Below, one piece after another: positions 28,101 to 34,970 of a stretch of DNA of 45,131 nt. The position numbers were made by a program, and so were the translations under genes. The notes beneath the pieces were generated by a model, which was not told the DNA's origin, ran no database searches, and saw only the letters and a program-made list of their open reading frames with translations. Origin of the DNA: Bacteroidales bacterium (GTDB taxonomy: Bacteria > Bacteroidota > Bacteroidia > Bacteroidales > M50B96); contig JAIOYV010000055.1 in assembly GCA_021740905.1 (NCBI GenBank), positions 1 through 45,131 of the forward strand. The letters are read 5' to 3'. Each line of letters begins with the position of its first letter. Position 1 is the first letter of the stretch.

Positions 28101-29468
28101 CACAATGTTAGTATAGTTGCCTACAGGGGGGATATAGGTCGTATTTGCAAAATACATTGTATTGTCTTTACCCAACTCGATATGCGAATGGGAAAAATCG
28201 TAACTAGCTGTAGAATAGCGATATGATATATCATTAGTCAAATCGTAACACTTAAAGCCAGTAAATCCATCTTGTGTCATATACAAAAAATCTCCATTGC
28301 TTGTAAATTCCATACCTACAAAAGTGTGATCCCATTCTCCACCGGGTACATCATTAATTCCTTCAACAACCAGATTATAGTCAATAATCCCAGTGAGATT
28401 AGATGCCGCAAAAGAATGAATATTGGCAGTATAAAAAGGACCAAAACTAGCTTCTGTAATTGAAGAAAAATTATCGACAACTTTAAGTGTAGCAAAATGC
28501 TTTGAATAAAGAGGATAAGCAATCAAATAATAGTTTTGGTTTGGTGGTTTACAAATTTCCAATTCAGTTTGCAAATTGTCGTATGGCCCATTAAAGCAAG
28601 TATTATCATAATAAACTTTTGCATTGGCTAATACAATATTTCCCATAATATTGGTAACCTGGTAAATGAAAAAATAGCCCCCACCCTGAATGAAATACAT
28701 ATATTCATGATAAGTTTCATTATATTCAGTAATACCGCAACTAATAGTTCCTGGTCCAACAGTTGATGCGAGGCTACCCAAACCAGCTTCATCCAATATT
28801 ATTTGCGGGGTAGTCAAATCAATGGTATTCTCATCGGTGTATGTAAGCATTCGTACAAAATGGGTAGTAATATATGGTGCATCTTTAGTACCAGTATATT
28901 CACTAATGGCGTAGAAAATATAAAATTTCAAGTCACAGTCGTTTGGATCGGACTGAGGCACAGGAACAATGCTTAATTCGGGCCTTAGGATAAAGTCCAA
29001 TTGGAAACGATGAATATCATTGCTTTGGTAACTGTTAATCGAGGGATGTAAGAACCAAAAATCATAGATGGGATCTGGATTTTCAAAGCCTACCCCATTT
29101 CTATTGTATATATTATTATCTACAATAAAAAACAGAATATTTCCCCTGTCATCATGGACTACTTGCTGACAGAATTTTGGATACTGTCCAATATAAAATC
29201 CATCCAAAAATGGGAGTTCATAATAATTTGAACCCCAATAATAAGAAGAAAGGCTACTTTCATCTTTTGGGTTACAGGGAGTTGGATCAAACCCTATTGG
29301 CAGCGAAGCATTTCCTCCTGTGCCACAACCGGTGAAATCCATTACATGTCCGCTGGGTATTGGCATTAATACATTTTGTGAGCTTGCTTGGCTAATCAAA
29401 CAGAGATTGCAGACTAGCAAACTTACAGCAATAATTAGCACTTTTTTAATTTTTGCAAAGTTTCTCAT
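25176..29468 (-). CDS. very large secreted multi-domain protein with T9SS sorting domain
   Basis: Starting at the ATG at 29468 gives about 1430 residues, with a signal peptide (NFAKIKKVLIIAVSLLV, cleavage near QASSQ); a start 19 codons upstream is open but less signal-like. Residues ~30-540 look like a propeller of WD40-like blades. Residues ~560-1000 contain Asn-rich short repeats (NNTTF, NNSKIENAKTGIY, CSFENNKRAVKF) typical of a right-handed parallel beta-helix. An alpha-helical region (~1080-1350) follows, possibly TPR-like. The end, from VSPNPASNFTS, is a type A Por sorting domain. It lies 88 bp upstream of the delta-60 gene on the same strand, so the two could be co-expressed surface proteins. 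No catalytic site is apparent. Confidence 0.85.
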   Translation of the reverse strand: MRNFAKIKKVLIIAVSLLVCNLCLISQASSQNVLMPIPSGHVMDFTGCGTGGNASLPIGFDPTPCNPKDESSLSSYYWGSNYYELPFLDGFYIGQYPKFCQQVVHDDRGNILFFIVDNNIYNRNGVGFENPDPIYDFWFLHPSINSYQSNDIHRFQLDFILRPELSIVPVPQSDPNDCDLKFYIFYAISEYTGTKDAPYITTHFVRMLTYTDENTIDLTTPQIILDEAGLGSLASTVGPGTISCGITEYNETYHEYMYFIQGGGYFFIYQVTNIMGNIVLANAKVYYDNTCFNGPYDNLQTELEICKPPNQNYYLIAYPLYSKHFATLKVVDNFSSITEASFGPFYTANIHSFAASNLTGIIDYNLVVEGINDVPGGEWDHTFVGMEFTSNGDFLYMTQDGFTGFKCYDLTNDISYRYSTASYDFSHSHIELGKDNTMYFANTTYIPPVGNYTNIVGNLVTLSNPETPGIVQGNPVLSNNNLASTSIPLSGSILDFAGSIFYPHFDFSDQVDGFEFSEYYTSINKVFMLDAFPLTLSANEVWSPGCTNNPFQSIDGNVYLIDDVTIPKGKNIEIQNMTFHFPEGTHMYLEAGNSSNFGAFLKLNNTTFTSLHSCSEVEDFWGGLVLYGDISQPQGSYNSSKQPVVYMINNSKIENAKTGIYSKNGGIVVANTCSFENNKRAVKFYDFQNKTSNGLHDMINMSSFSKCDFTVDDNFLGIALNPQVYFQEHVNLEKVDGIKFIACDFDNQQTSVNYDVATNYGIHSSEAGFYVDCFCDMSPLQNGQECPDQYKTSSVFTNLNVAINIEDGTKAVKISDCEFEDNITGIGVTGLDYPVITRNDFTIGETGILNVQNPKHIAAIKTIGSTGFQIEENKVFLSTNPNSSFYTFGIITQNSGYDNNEVYLNDFHNIEICLNPLDINRHPNLEASGLQLLCNHFNATTEKDIAVDFTTMQINSGRGIRSFQGNGYNNTGISAGNEFTMNIGTQYGNLYNNTERVINYFCPCIQNCSDVYFPYEATPYYVNPIQSTSTNTCPSHLSQGYVTDIDPTLEAATESNYYASKMAYYNLLYSFYQQLDGGNTPAILLEIQNTWPQEAWDLRNDLMAMAPFVSTQALEEAAQACVLPDAMLLEICLANPDATRSQEFLDFLSEGIPCPLPQYMVDMIQDNWDAETSRTLLENGLAKYGAERDFYANVLIRAALFKDEYELSDLTEWHEERANLSDYYANADLYIDNNDFGSAETVLDDVLTDFDLDDQQLVGHENYVDYFDFMLSLFNNNKTIHDLNSTELSNLQAIADEPLGFAKAKAKSILCFAYNICEPYYGYVSDAQPKSVRSNSQDPYKIINESYNKLIVSPNPASNFTSISWEAPLLEDGAIIKITDITGKVIVTIPVNKKMDTHVWETNDIEEGVYLIELCQNSNQLAHSKLVITK

Positions 29469-29688
29469 AATAACTAAATTTACAATGTTTAACATAATTG
29501 GTTTATTAATCTCGAAGTGTTTCATTTTAATAAAATTAAGGTTGTTAAACTGGCCGGGGCGGGCAGTTGTAAATTGCTCGTCAAAGTTTTACTTGACTGC
29601 CTGCTCCTGGCTTTTACAATTCTCAGCTCCTGGGTATCTAATTCCTGCTTTACATAGATCGCCTCCTTTTCAAATTAAAAAAGTTAAA

Positions 29689-29877
29689 CATCCGGGGATG
29701 CCGGGAACATCTAAAACATAACAGGCAAGTTGTCCTTGCTTTCGGAAGTGGAAGATTTTAGTTTGGATTTTGCTTTTTGGGCAACCCACGAAAACATTTT
29801 CCATTTCCAACAGGCCGCAAAACTTTATTTTTGCGGCACTAAATAAGTTATGTTTTCCCGGATGGCTCCGGGTGATG
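29689..29877. repeat. IR-bounded 190-bp segment, possible MITE-like remnant
   Basis: AAAACATAAC at 29713-29722 is matched by its reverse complement GTTATGTTTT at 29847-29856, and both are followed outward by CCGGG and a CATC/GATG end. Inside is a hairpin, GCCGCAAAA paired with TTTTGCGGC (29814-29837). No transposase is present and target duplications were not identified. Confidence 0.4.
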
Positions 29878-30037
29878 CTCTAAAGCATCCCCCCAATAAG
29901 AGCAAAAATATAACATTTATTCTGACAAAAAATAATACCCCCCTCATTTATAATCATTCTAAGTAAGGTGTTTATACTTGCGGTTTATGCCCCTACGCCG
30001 CCTTCACTTTGGGCGAAATCTACGTTTGTCGGAGGAG

Positions 30038-30066
30038 TCGCAAGTTGGAGTGCGACTTAAAGTCGC
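30038..30066. repeat. nested palindromes
   Basis: GTCGCA pairs with TGCGAC across 30037-30056, and overlapping it GCGACTT-A-AAGTCGC (30052-30066) is a perfect inverted repeat. The two hairpins are mutually exclusive. Function not known. Confidence 0.4.
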
Positions 30067-30222
30067 GCCCCGACTTGGGTCGCCTGCACAGGTGTTATAG
30101 CGACGGATAAAAAAAGCCTCCGCGCTTTTCCGCGAAGATCCGCGTCAAAAAAAAGAAAGCCCGTGTCCAAAAAAAAGTCAGACGCGGGTCTGCGCTGAAA
30201 ATCGCTGATTTCCCTGTCTCAG

Positions 30223-30391
30223 ACCTGTCATCGTCCGAAAACCTGTCATTGTCCATAGAACTGTCATCGTCCGCAGGATCCCGAAATTAGCGGGACAGGC
30301 CATGACAGAGTCTTAAAGAAGAACGGTTAATCAAGGAAACGCTGACAGAGCCAGTCCCGATCATTTCGGGATACTCCGTACGCTATCAGGT
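30223..30391. repeat. dispersed inverted-repeat element, copy 2
   Basis: Three 18-bp units in tandem (30223-30240, 30241-30258, 30259-30276) precede GATCCCGAAATTAGCGGGAC, identical to copy 1 over that stretch. The right arm runs 30338-30391 and ends with CTATCAGGT, directly abutting the gpsA stop codon (30392-30394), exactly as in copy 1. The central loop differs in length and sequence. Confidence 0.8.
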
Positions 30392-31387
30392 TTAGGTCAA
30401 CAACATTGTCAACCTTTTGATTTCGATGCGGGCAGGGATTTTTCCATATAGGATATTGTAAACTGCTTCTGCAATGGGCATATCCACATTGTAATTTGTA
30501 TTTATCCGGTGGATGCTCAGTGCGGCATAATAGCCCTCAGCTACCATGTTCATTTCATTCAGAACGGTTTTTACCGAATGGCCTTTTCCTATCATCCCCC
30601 CAAATTGGCGATTGCGCGAAAAGTTGGAATAGGCTGTCACCAATAGGTCGCCGAGGTAGGCCGAATCTTTGATGTCGCGGCTAATGGGGTGGACAGTGTC
30701 CGCAAAGCGTTTTATCTCGCGGATGGCATTCGAGATCAATACGGCCTGGAAATTATCGCCGTAGCCAATTCCGTGGCAAATACCGGCTGCGAGGGCATAG
30801 ATGTTTTTCAATACCGCAGAATATTCAGTACCGAAAATATCATCCGAAGTAAAAGTTTGAAGGTAGCGGCAACGAAGTTTTCCGGCAACGAAGTCGGCCA
30901 ATTCATTGTCCTGCGAAGCTATGGTCAAATAGGACAAGCGTTCCAAAGCAACTTCTTCCGAGTGGCATGGCCCTGCAACAACCCCAATGTTTGTAAATGG
31001 GACAGCATACTCCTGGTTTAGATAGTCGCCAATAATCAGGTCGTGTTCGGGCACAATCCCTTTAATGGCAGAGATAATTTTTTTATCACTTATCCCGGTT
31101 TTGATCTTGCTCAAGGCTGAATTTAAAAAAGCCGAAGGAATAGCAAGGATCAGGATTGAGGCATTCTCAATAGCCTCATTGATATTATCACAAAGGTGGA
31201 TTTTTGATGTGTCCAGTTCAACGTCGCTCAAGTAGCGCGGGTTGTGGCCATATTCGCGAATGTATTCGATATCGGAATAATTCCGCATATACCAGCTAAG
31301 CTCATTCACATTATTGGTGAGAAGTTTTACCAGGGCTGTTGCCCAGCTACCTCCACCAAATACCGCTATCCGCTGTTCTTTTTCCAT
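30392..31387 (-). CDS. gpsA: glycerol-3-phosphate dehydrogenase [NAD(P)+]
   Basis: Reduces dihydroxyacetone phosphate to sn-glycerol 3-phosphate for phospholipid synthesis, in the cytoplasm. The 331-residue length is normal. The N-terminal Rossmann motif is GGGSWATALVKLL, a variant of the usual GxGxxG. Family motifs seen are SAIKG followed by a proline-rich VPEHD, a GPCHSEE motif matching the GPS-x-A/E region, KNIYALAAG with the catalytic lysine, and a late SRNRQFG (S-RN--FG) motif that binds substrate. It follows lysS with a 232-bp gap containing hairpins and repeats, so separate expression is possible. The lysS-gpsA neighbourhood is common in Bacteroidota. Confidence 0.95.
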   Translation of the reverse strand: MEKEQRIAVFGGGSWATALVKLLTNNVNELSWYMRNYSDIEYIREYGHNPRYLSDVELDTSKIHLCDNINEAIENASILILAIPSAFLNSALSKIKTGISDKKIISAIKGIVPEHDLIIGDYLNQEYAVPFTNIGVVAGPCHSEEVALERLSYLTIASQDNELADFVAGKLRCRYLQTFTSDDIFGTEYSAVLKNIYALAAGICHGIGYGDNFQAVLISNAIREIKRFADTVHPISRDIKDSAYLGDLLVTAYSNFSRNRQFGGMIGKGHSVKTVLNEMNMVAEGYYAALSIHRINTNYNVDMPIAEAVYNILYGKIPARIEIKRLTMLLT

Positions 31388-31415
31388 TTGCTATTTTGTT
31401 TCGTGTTATGAAAAC

Positions 31416-31435
31416 CACCACAATGAATTGTGGTG
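31416..31435. promoter_or_regulatory. palindromic operator-like site upstream of gpsA
   Basis: CACCACAATGAATTGTGGTG has perfect 9-bp arms around GA. It lies 28 bp upstream of the gpsA start, a suitable place for a dimeric repressor site; a short hairpin is the alternative. Confidence 0.4.
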
Positions 31436-31452
31436 TTGTCTCAACCTTTTAA

Positions 31453-31473
31453 CCTACAAAACCTTATTGTAGG
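31453..31473 (-). terminator. possible weak terminator after lysS
   Basis: CCTACAA pairs with TTGTAGG across a 7-base loop and, on the minus strand, is followed by TTAAAAGG. The short T tract makes it a weak candidate. Confidence 0.3.
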
Positions 31474-31482
31474 ATGGATTTT

Positions 31483-31510
31483 CGAGTTTCGGGTTTTGAG
31501 TTTCGGGTTT
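31483..31510. repeat. heptanucleotide array (YGRGTTT)
   Basis: Four exact-length units, CGAGTTT CGGGTTT TGAGTTT CGGGTTT, in the lysS-gpsA gap. Confidence 0.5.
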
Positions 31511-31576
31511 GTTCAAAATGAGATTAAAGCCAGATTTTGAAATTATTCAACATTTAAAATTCAAGACCCACCATTT

Positions 31577-31619
31577 GCTTTTCAACTTTTCAACTCAGAA
31601 CTCTTCAACTTATTAACTT
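31577..31619. repeat. octamer-type array at the lysS stop codon
   Basis: On the minus strand GTT recurs every 7-8 bp (GTTAATAA, GTTGAAGA, GTTCTGA, GTTGAAAA, GTTGAAAA), beginning right after the lysS stop at 31620-31622. Confidence 0.5.
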
Positions 31620-33341
31620 CTAAGAAACCCATGCCTTTACTTCATCGTTGGTCGGGTTGGGCAGTCCCAACTTATGCTTTTTATTGAGGCCGCAAAGCTC
31701 CTGGTGCAATTTATTTGGATTGGCTTTTTTTAGTTCTTCCACGGTAAGAAAACCTGATTTTTGGATCAGGGCCACCCATTCTTCCGGGATGCCAAGCTGG
31801 GTGTATTTTTCAACCCTGTCTTTGCTCTGCCCCTTTTCCGGTTTCATTTGGGGGAAGAAAATTACCTCCTGGATTGATTCGTTGTTGGTGAGAAACATCG
31901 TTAGCCTGTCGATCCCGATGCCCATCCCCGATGTGGGGGGCATCCCGTATTCCAGCGAACGAAGAAAATCCTGATCAATAAACATGGCCTCGTCATCGCC
32001 TTTCTCCGACAATTTCATTTGTTCCTCGAAACGGGCACGTTGGTCGATGGGGTCGTTCAACTCGGAATAGGCGTTGCACAGTTCCTTACCATTCACCATA
32101 AGCTCGAAACGCTCGGTCAGTTCGGGGTTTTCTCGATGGCGTTTGCAAAGTGGCGACATCTCCACCGGATAATCTGTAATGAAAGTCGGTTGGATGTAAT
32201 GATGTTCGCACTTTTCGCCAAAAATCTCGTCAATCAATTTTCCCTTTCCCATGCTTGGGTCTGTGTCCATGGCCAATTCATTGCATACCCCACGGATTTG
32301 CATTTCGTCCATGCCCGACAAGTCGAAGCCGGTATGGTCTTTTATGGCTTGCAAAATGGGGATCCGGGGATATGGCTTTTTAAAATCGATCTCTTTATTG
32401 GCCAATATCACCTTGGTTTTGCCATGTAAATCAATGGCCACTTTTTCGAGCATTTCCTCGGTAAAGTTCATCATCCAGTGGTAATCCTTGTAGGCCACAT
32501 AAATTTCCATCACCGTAAATTCGGGGTTGTGGGTGCGGTCCATCCCCTCATTGCGGAAATCTTTCGAGAATTCATACACCCCTTCAAAACCACCAACAAT
32601 CAGTCTTTTCAGATAAAGTTCGTTGGCAATTCGCAAATACAGGGGAATATTTAATGCGTTATGATGGGTAATAAATGGCCTGGCTGCTGCCCCACCAGGA
32701 ATAGCTTGGAGAATGGGTGTTTCCACTTCGAGGTAGCCTTTGGCATTGAAAAATTCGCGCATCGAATTCATAATGCGGGTTCGGTTTATGAAGGTCTGTT
32801 TGATCTCATCGTTCACGATCAGGTCGACATAGCGCTGGCGGTAGCGTTGATCGGGATCGGTAAAAGCATCGTACACTTTTCCATCTTTTTCCTTCACAAT
32901 TGGAAGAGGCCGGATTGCTTTCGACAACACTTTAAATTCGGTCACATAGATAGATGTTTCGCCCACCTGGGTTTTAAACACATAGCCTTTCACCCCAATT
33001 ATGTCGCCAATGTCCAACAGTTTTTTGAACACCGTGTTGTAAAGGGTTTTGTCCTCGCCCGGGCAAATATCATCGCGGCGGAAATATGCCTGTATCCGGC
33101 CCGATTGATCCTGCAACTCAGCAAAAGAAGCATTTCCCATAATCCGGCGGCCCATAATCCGTCCCGCGAAGCGAACCTCCGGGTAGTTGTTCTTTTCGGG
33201 ATCGAAGTTTTCGTGTATCTCCTTCGAGCTTACATTAACCGGAAATTCGTCAGCCGGATAAGGATCGATATTCAGTTTTCGTAATTCGTCCAATGAATTC
33301 CTGCGCAGTATTTCTTGCTCGCTGAGAAAAATATCATTCAT
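31620..33341 (-). CDS. lysS: lysyl-tRNA synthetase, class II
   Basis: Charges tRNA-Lys with lysine. The 573-residue protein has an N-terminal OB-fold anticodon-binding domain (about 55-165) and a class II catalytic core. Motif 2 is seen as FSKDFRNEGMDRTHNPEF and motif 3 as GMGIGIDRLTMF. It exceeds the ~505 residues of E. coli LysS by a C-terminal extension of about 70 residues after motif 3, ending in a small helix-hairpin-helix-like segment (GFLTVEELKKANPNKL), a feature I recall from Bacteroidota enzymes. It is preceded by a TATCTTTG promoter element. Confidence 0.96.
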   Translation of the reverse strand: MNDIFLSEQEILRRNSLDELRKLNIDPYPADEFPVNVSSKEIHENFDPEKNNYPEVRFAGRIMGRRIMGNASFAELQDQSGRIQAYFRRDDICPGEDKTLYNTVFKKLLDIGDIIGVKGYVFKTQVGETSIYVTEFKVLSKAIRPLPIVKEKDGKVYDAFTDPDQRYRQRYVDLIVNDEIKQTFINRTRIMNSMREFFNAKGYLEVETPILQAIPGGAAARPFITHHNALNIPLYLRIANELYLKRLIVGGFEGVYEFSKDFRNEGMDRTHNPEFTVMEIYVAYKDYHWMMNFTEEMLEKVAIDLHGKTKVILANKEIDFKKPYPRIPILQAIKDHTGFDLSGMDEMQIRGVCNELAMDTDPSMGKGKLIDEIFGEKCEHHYIQPTFITDYPVEMSPLCKRHRENPELTERFELMVNGKELCNAYSELNDPIDQRARFEEQMKLSEKGDDEAMFIDQDFLRSLEYGMPPTSGMGIGIDRLTMFLTNNESIQEVIFFPQMKPEKGQSKDRVEKYTQLGIPEEWVALIQKSGFLTVEELKKANPNKLHQELCGLNKKHKLGLPNPTNDEVKAWVS

Positions 33342-33422
33342 ATTCTATGTGTTAATATTCAGTAAAAAAATAGAGTAGCTGGTTGAATCCAAACGCTGCT
33401 CATGTAAACTAATTTAAGGGCT

Positions 33423-33430
33423 CAAAGATA
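33423..33430 (-). promoter_or_regulatory. candidate -7 element for lysS (TATCTTTG)
   Basis: The minus strand reads TATCTTTG, a full match to TAnnTTTG, 82 bp upstream of the lysS start. No -33 match was found. Confidence 0.35.
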
Positions 33431-33501
33431 AGAGTTTTGTGCAGATGGGGGAAGGGGTGATCCTTGGTATATTCCGTTTGGGCAAATACCAGATTCTCCT
33501 T

Positions 33502-34041
33502 CTATTCAAGATAAATATCGATCAATCCCTCTGGCAGATTAAGGTGGAGAATTTTATTTTCACGGTCTACCAACTCGATCAATTCTTCACGCGCTGGGAT
33601 CATCACCGAAATCCCATTCAGGATGATCTCGAAGACAGGATTATTCGGATATTCGATCAGGTCGGTAATTTCAGGCAATAACCCCTTGTTCTTATCGCTA
33701 ATTTGGAAGCCCACAAACGAATGCATGGAATATCCCGTATCGCTTTCTTCAAAAAACAAATCTTCATTGCTAATATAGGCTTTGTAACCGGATAGCTCCG
33801 CTGCCTTTTCTTTGTTCACAATTTCGATAAGTTCTACTACAATCGAGTTTCCCCGGATATCCATTTCATCGATGGAAAAAGGTACTAAGCCTCCTTCTAT
33901 TTCCAAAAACAAAAAATCCACTTCGTCGGCGATGGAGATTTTTTGGTCTTTCATTTCAATACTTATTGCCCCATTGACCCCATGGCTTTTCCGCACAGTG
34001 CCAATTTCCACAAAATTTGCTTTTTGGATTGTATTCAGCAT
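33502..34041 (-). CDS. rimM: 16S rRNA processing protein RimM
   Basis: A 179-residue ribosome maturation factor that binds S19 and assists assembly of the 30S head. The N-terminal RimM domain (8-90) begins with VEIGTVRKSHGVNGAISIE, the family's G-x-I/V-xx-xHG-x-x-G motif. The C-terminal PRC-barrel half holds VGFQISDKNKG and ends in LNLPEGLIDIYLE, matching the family's LPEGL-D. It follows rpsP, its usual partner, but a terminator-like hairpin and a fresh -7 element lie in between. trmD and rplS, which complete this operon in many bacteria, are not adjacent. Confidence 0.93.
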   Translation of the reverse strand: MLNTIQKANFVEIGTVRKSHGVNGAISIEMKDQKISIADEVDFLFLEIEGGLVPFSIDEMDIRGNSIVVELIEIVNKEKAAELSGYKAYISNEDLFFEESDTGYSMHSFVGFQISDKNKGLLPEITDLIEYPNNPVFEIILNGISVMIPAREELIELVDRENKILHLNLPEGLIDIYLE

Positions 34042-34072
34042 TTGACAATCATCATTAATAAATAGTCATTTC

Positions 34073-34080
34073 CAAAGCTA
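34073..34080 (-). promoter_or_regulatory. candidate -7 element for rimM (TAGCTTTG)
   Basis: The minus strand reads TAGCTTTG, matching TAnnTTTG, 32 bp upstream of rimM and just downstream of the rpsP terminator hairpin. Confidence 0.4.
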
Positions 34081-34082
34081 AC

Positions 34083-34111
34083 AAAAAACCCCGACTAAAA
34101 GCCGGGGTTTT
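34083..34111 (-). terminator. rho-independent terminator between rpsP and rimM
   Basis: On the minus strand a stem AAAACCCCG / CGGGGTTTT is followed by a T-rich stretch (TTTTTTGT). It lies 22 bp past the rpsP stop and should end or attenuate rpsP transcripts before rimM. Confidence 0.8.
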
Positions 34112-34133
34112 ACTATCTTGAAAATTCAGACTA

Positions 34134-34814
34134 TTATTCCTCTTTCTTTTCTTCTTCTTTGGCTTCTTCGGCAGGAGCTTCTTCGGCAGGAGCTTCTTCT
34201 TTTGCTTCAGCAACAACTTCTTCCACTACCGGTTCTGCGACAACTTCAGGCTCTGCGACAACTTCTTCCACTACTACTTCTGGTTCTGCTACAACTTCAG
34301 CTGGAGCTTCTTCTTCAGCCTCTTCCTCGGCAGCAGCTCTCGCATCGGCGGCAAGGGCCGATAAACGGGCAGCTTGTGCAGCTGCTCTTTCATCTTTCAC
34401 CTTAGTTTCGGCAGCGAGACGCTTTTTCGCATCCTTTTCGGATTCGTTCCTAAGCATTTCTTTTTTCGATTCTATTTTGGAGGCTTTTTCTTCCACCCAA
34501 TCTTTAAATCTTTCTTCTGCAACTTCTTCGGTAAATGCTCCTTTCTTAACCCCTTTCATGAGGTGGTTTTTGTACAATACTCCTTTGTACGATAGGATAG
34601 CCCTGACGGTATCGGTAGGCTGTGCTCCTTTCTGAAGCCAATCGAGGGCCTTTTCAAAATCTAAATCGATGGTAGCCGGATTGGTATTCGGATTGTACGA
34701 CCCTACTCGTTCAATGAACCTACCATCCCGTGGTGCTCTGCCATCCGCAATCACGATATAATAGAAAGGCTTACGCTTTCTACCATGCCGTGCTAATCTA
34801 ATTTTTACTGGCAT
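34134..34814 (-). CDS. rpsP: 30S ribosomal protein S16 with long acidic C-terminal tail
   Basis: Residues 1-80 are canonical S16 ([20 protein letters not shown] at the start, [14 protein letters not shown]), placing it in the 30S subunit. The full product is 226 residues, nearly three times E. coli S16 (82). Residues ~81-155 form a lysine- and glutamate-rich helical extension. Residues ~160-226 are a low-complexity tail of Glu, Ala, Pro and Val with repeats such as EVVAEP and APAEEAP. Bacteroidota S16 proteins usually carry a tail, but this one looks long. The ATG is 35-42 bp downstream of a TACTTTTG element. Confidence 0.96.
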   Translation of the reverse strand: MPVKIRLARHGRKRKPFYYIVIADGRAPRDGRFIERVGSYNPNTNPATIDLDFEKALDWLQKGAQPTDTVRAILSYKGVLYKNHLMKGVKKGAFTEEVAEERFKDWVEEKASKIESKKEMLRNESEKDAKKRLAAETKVKDERAAAQAARLSALAADARAAAEEEAEEEAPAEVVAEPEVVVEEVVAEPEVVAEPVVEEVVAEAKEEAPAEEAPAEEAKEEEKKEE

Positions 34815-34848
34815 ACTTTTCTTTTTAAATTTATTAAAATTCGAGCGG

Positions 34849-34856
34849 CAAAAGTA
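34849..34856 (-). promoter_or_regulatory. candidate -7 element for rpsP (TACTTTTG)
   Basis: The minus strand reads TACTTTTGC, a full match to TAnnTTTG, 35 bp upstream of rpsP. The expected -33 TTTG is replaced by TGTTT. Confidence 0.45.
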
Positions 34857-34970
34857 GTAATTAAATTCTTATTTAAAACACAGGGATTCAAGTAAAATTA
34901 AAGGAATTTTCAATTCGTGGCTAATAATTGAAGAGCCCTGTCTAAAAACTGTTGGATTACCTGGGAATGA

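Larger units (their letters stand above)
29526..30391. other. 866-bp repeat-rich intergenic region
   Basis: No gene is evident. The region is packed with inverted repeats: an IR-bounded segment at 29689-29877, a symmetric hairpin at 29814-29837, nested palindromes around 30038-30066, and copy 2 of the dispersed inverted-repeat element ending at 30391. The stretch 30110-30210 is A-rich with no clear structure. Confidence 0.6.

Noticed and set aside
32661-33284. 207-codon open frame opposite lysS
   Set aside because: Lies antisense to the OB-fold and motif regions of LysS, without recognisable domains.
34159-34635. Ser/Ala/Thr-rich open frame opposite rpsP
   Set aside because: Its low complexity simply mirrors the repetitive Glu/Ala codons of the S16 tail on the other strand.
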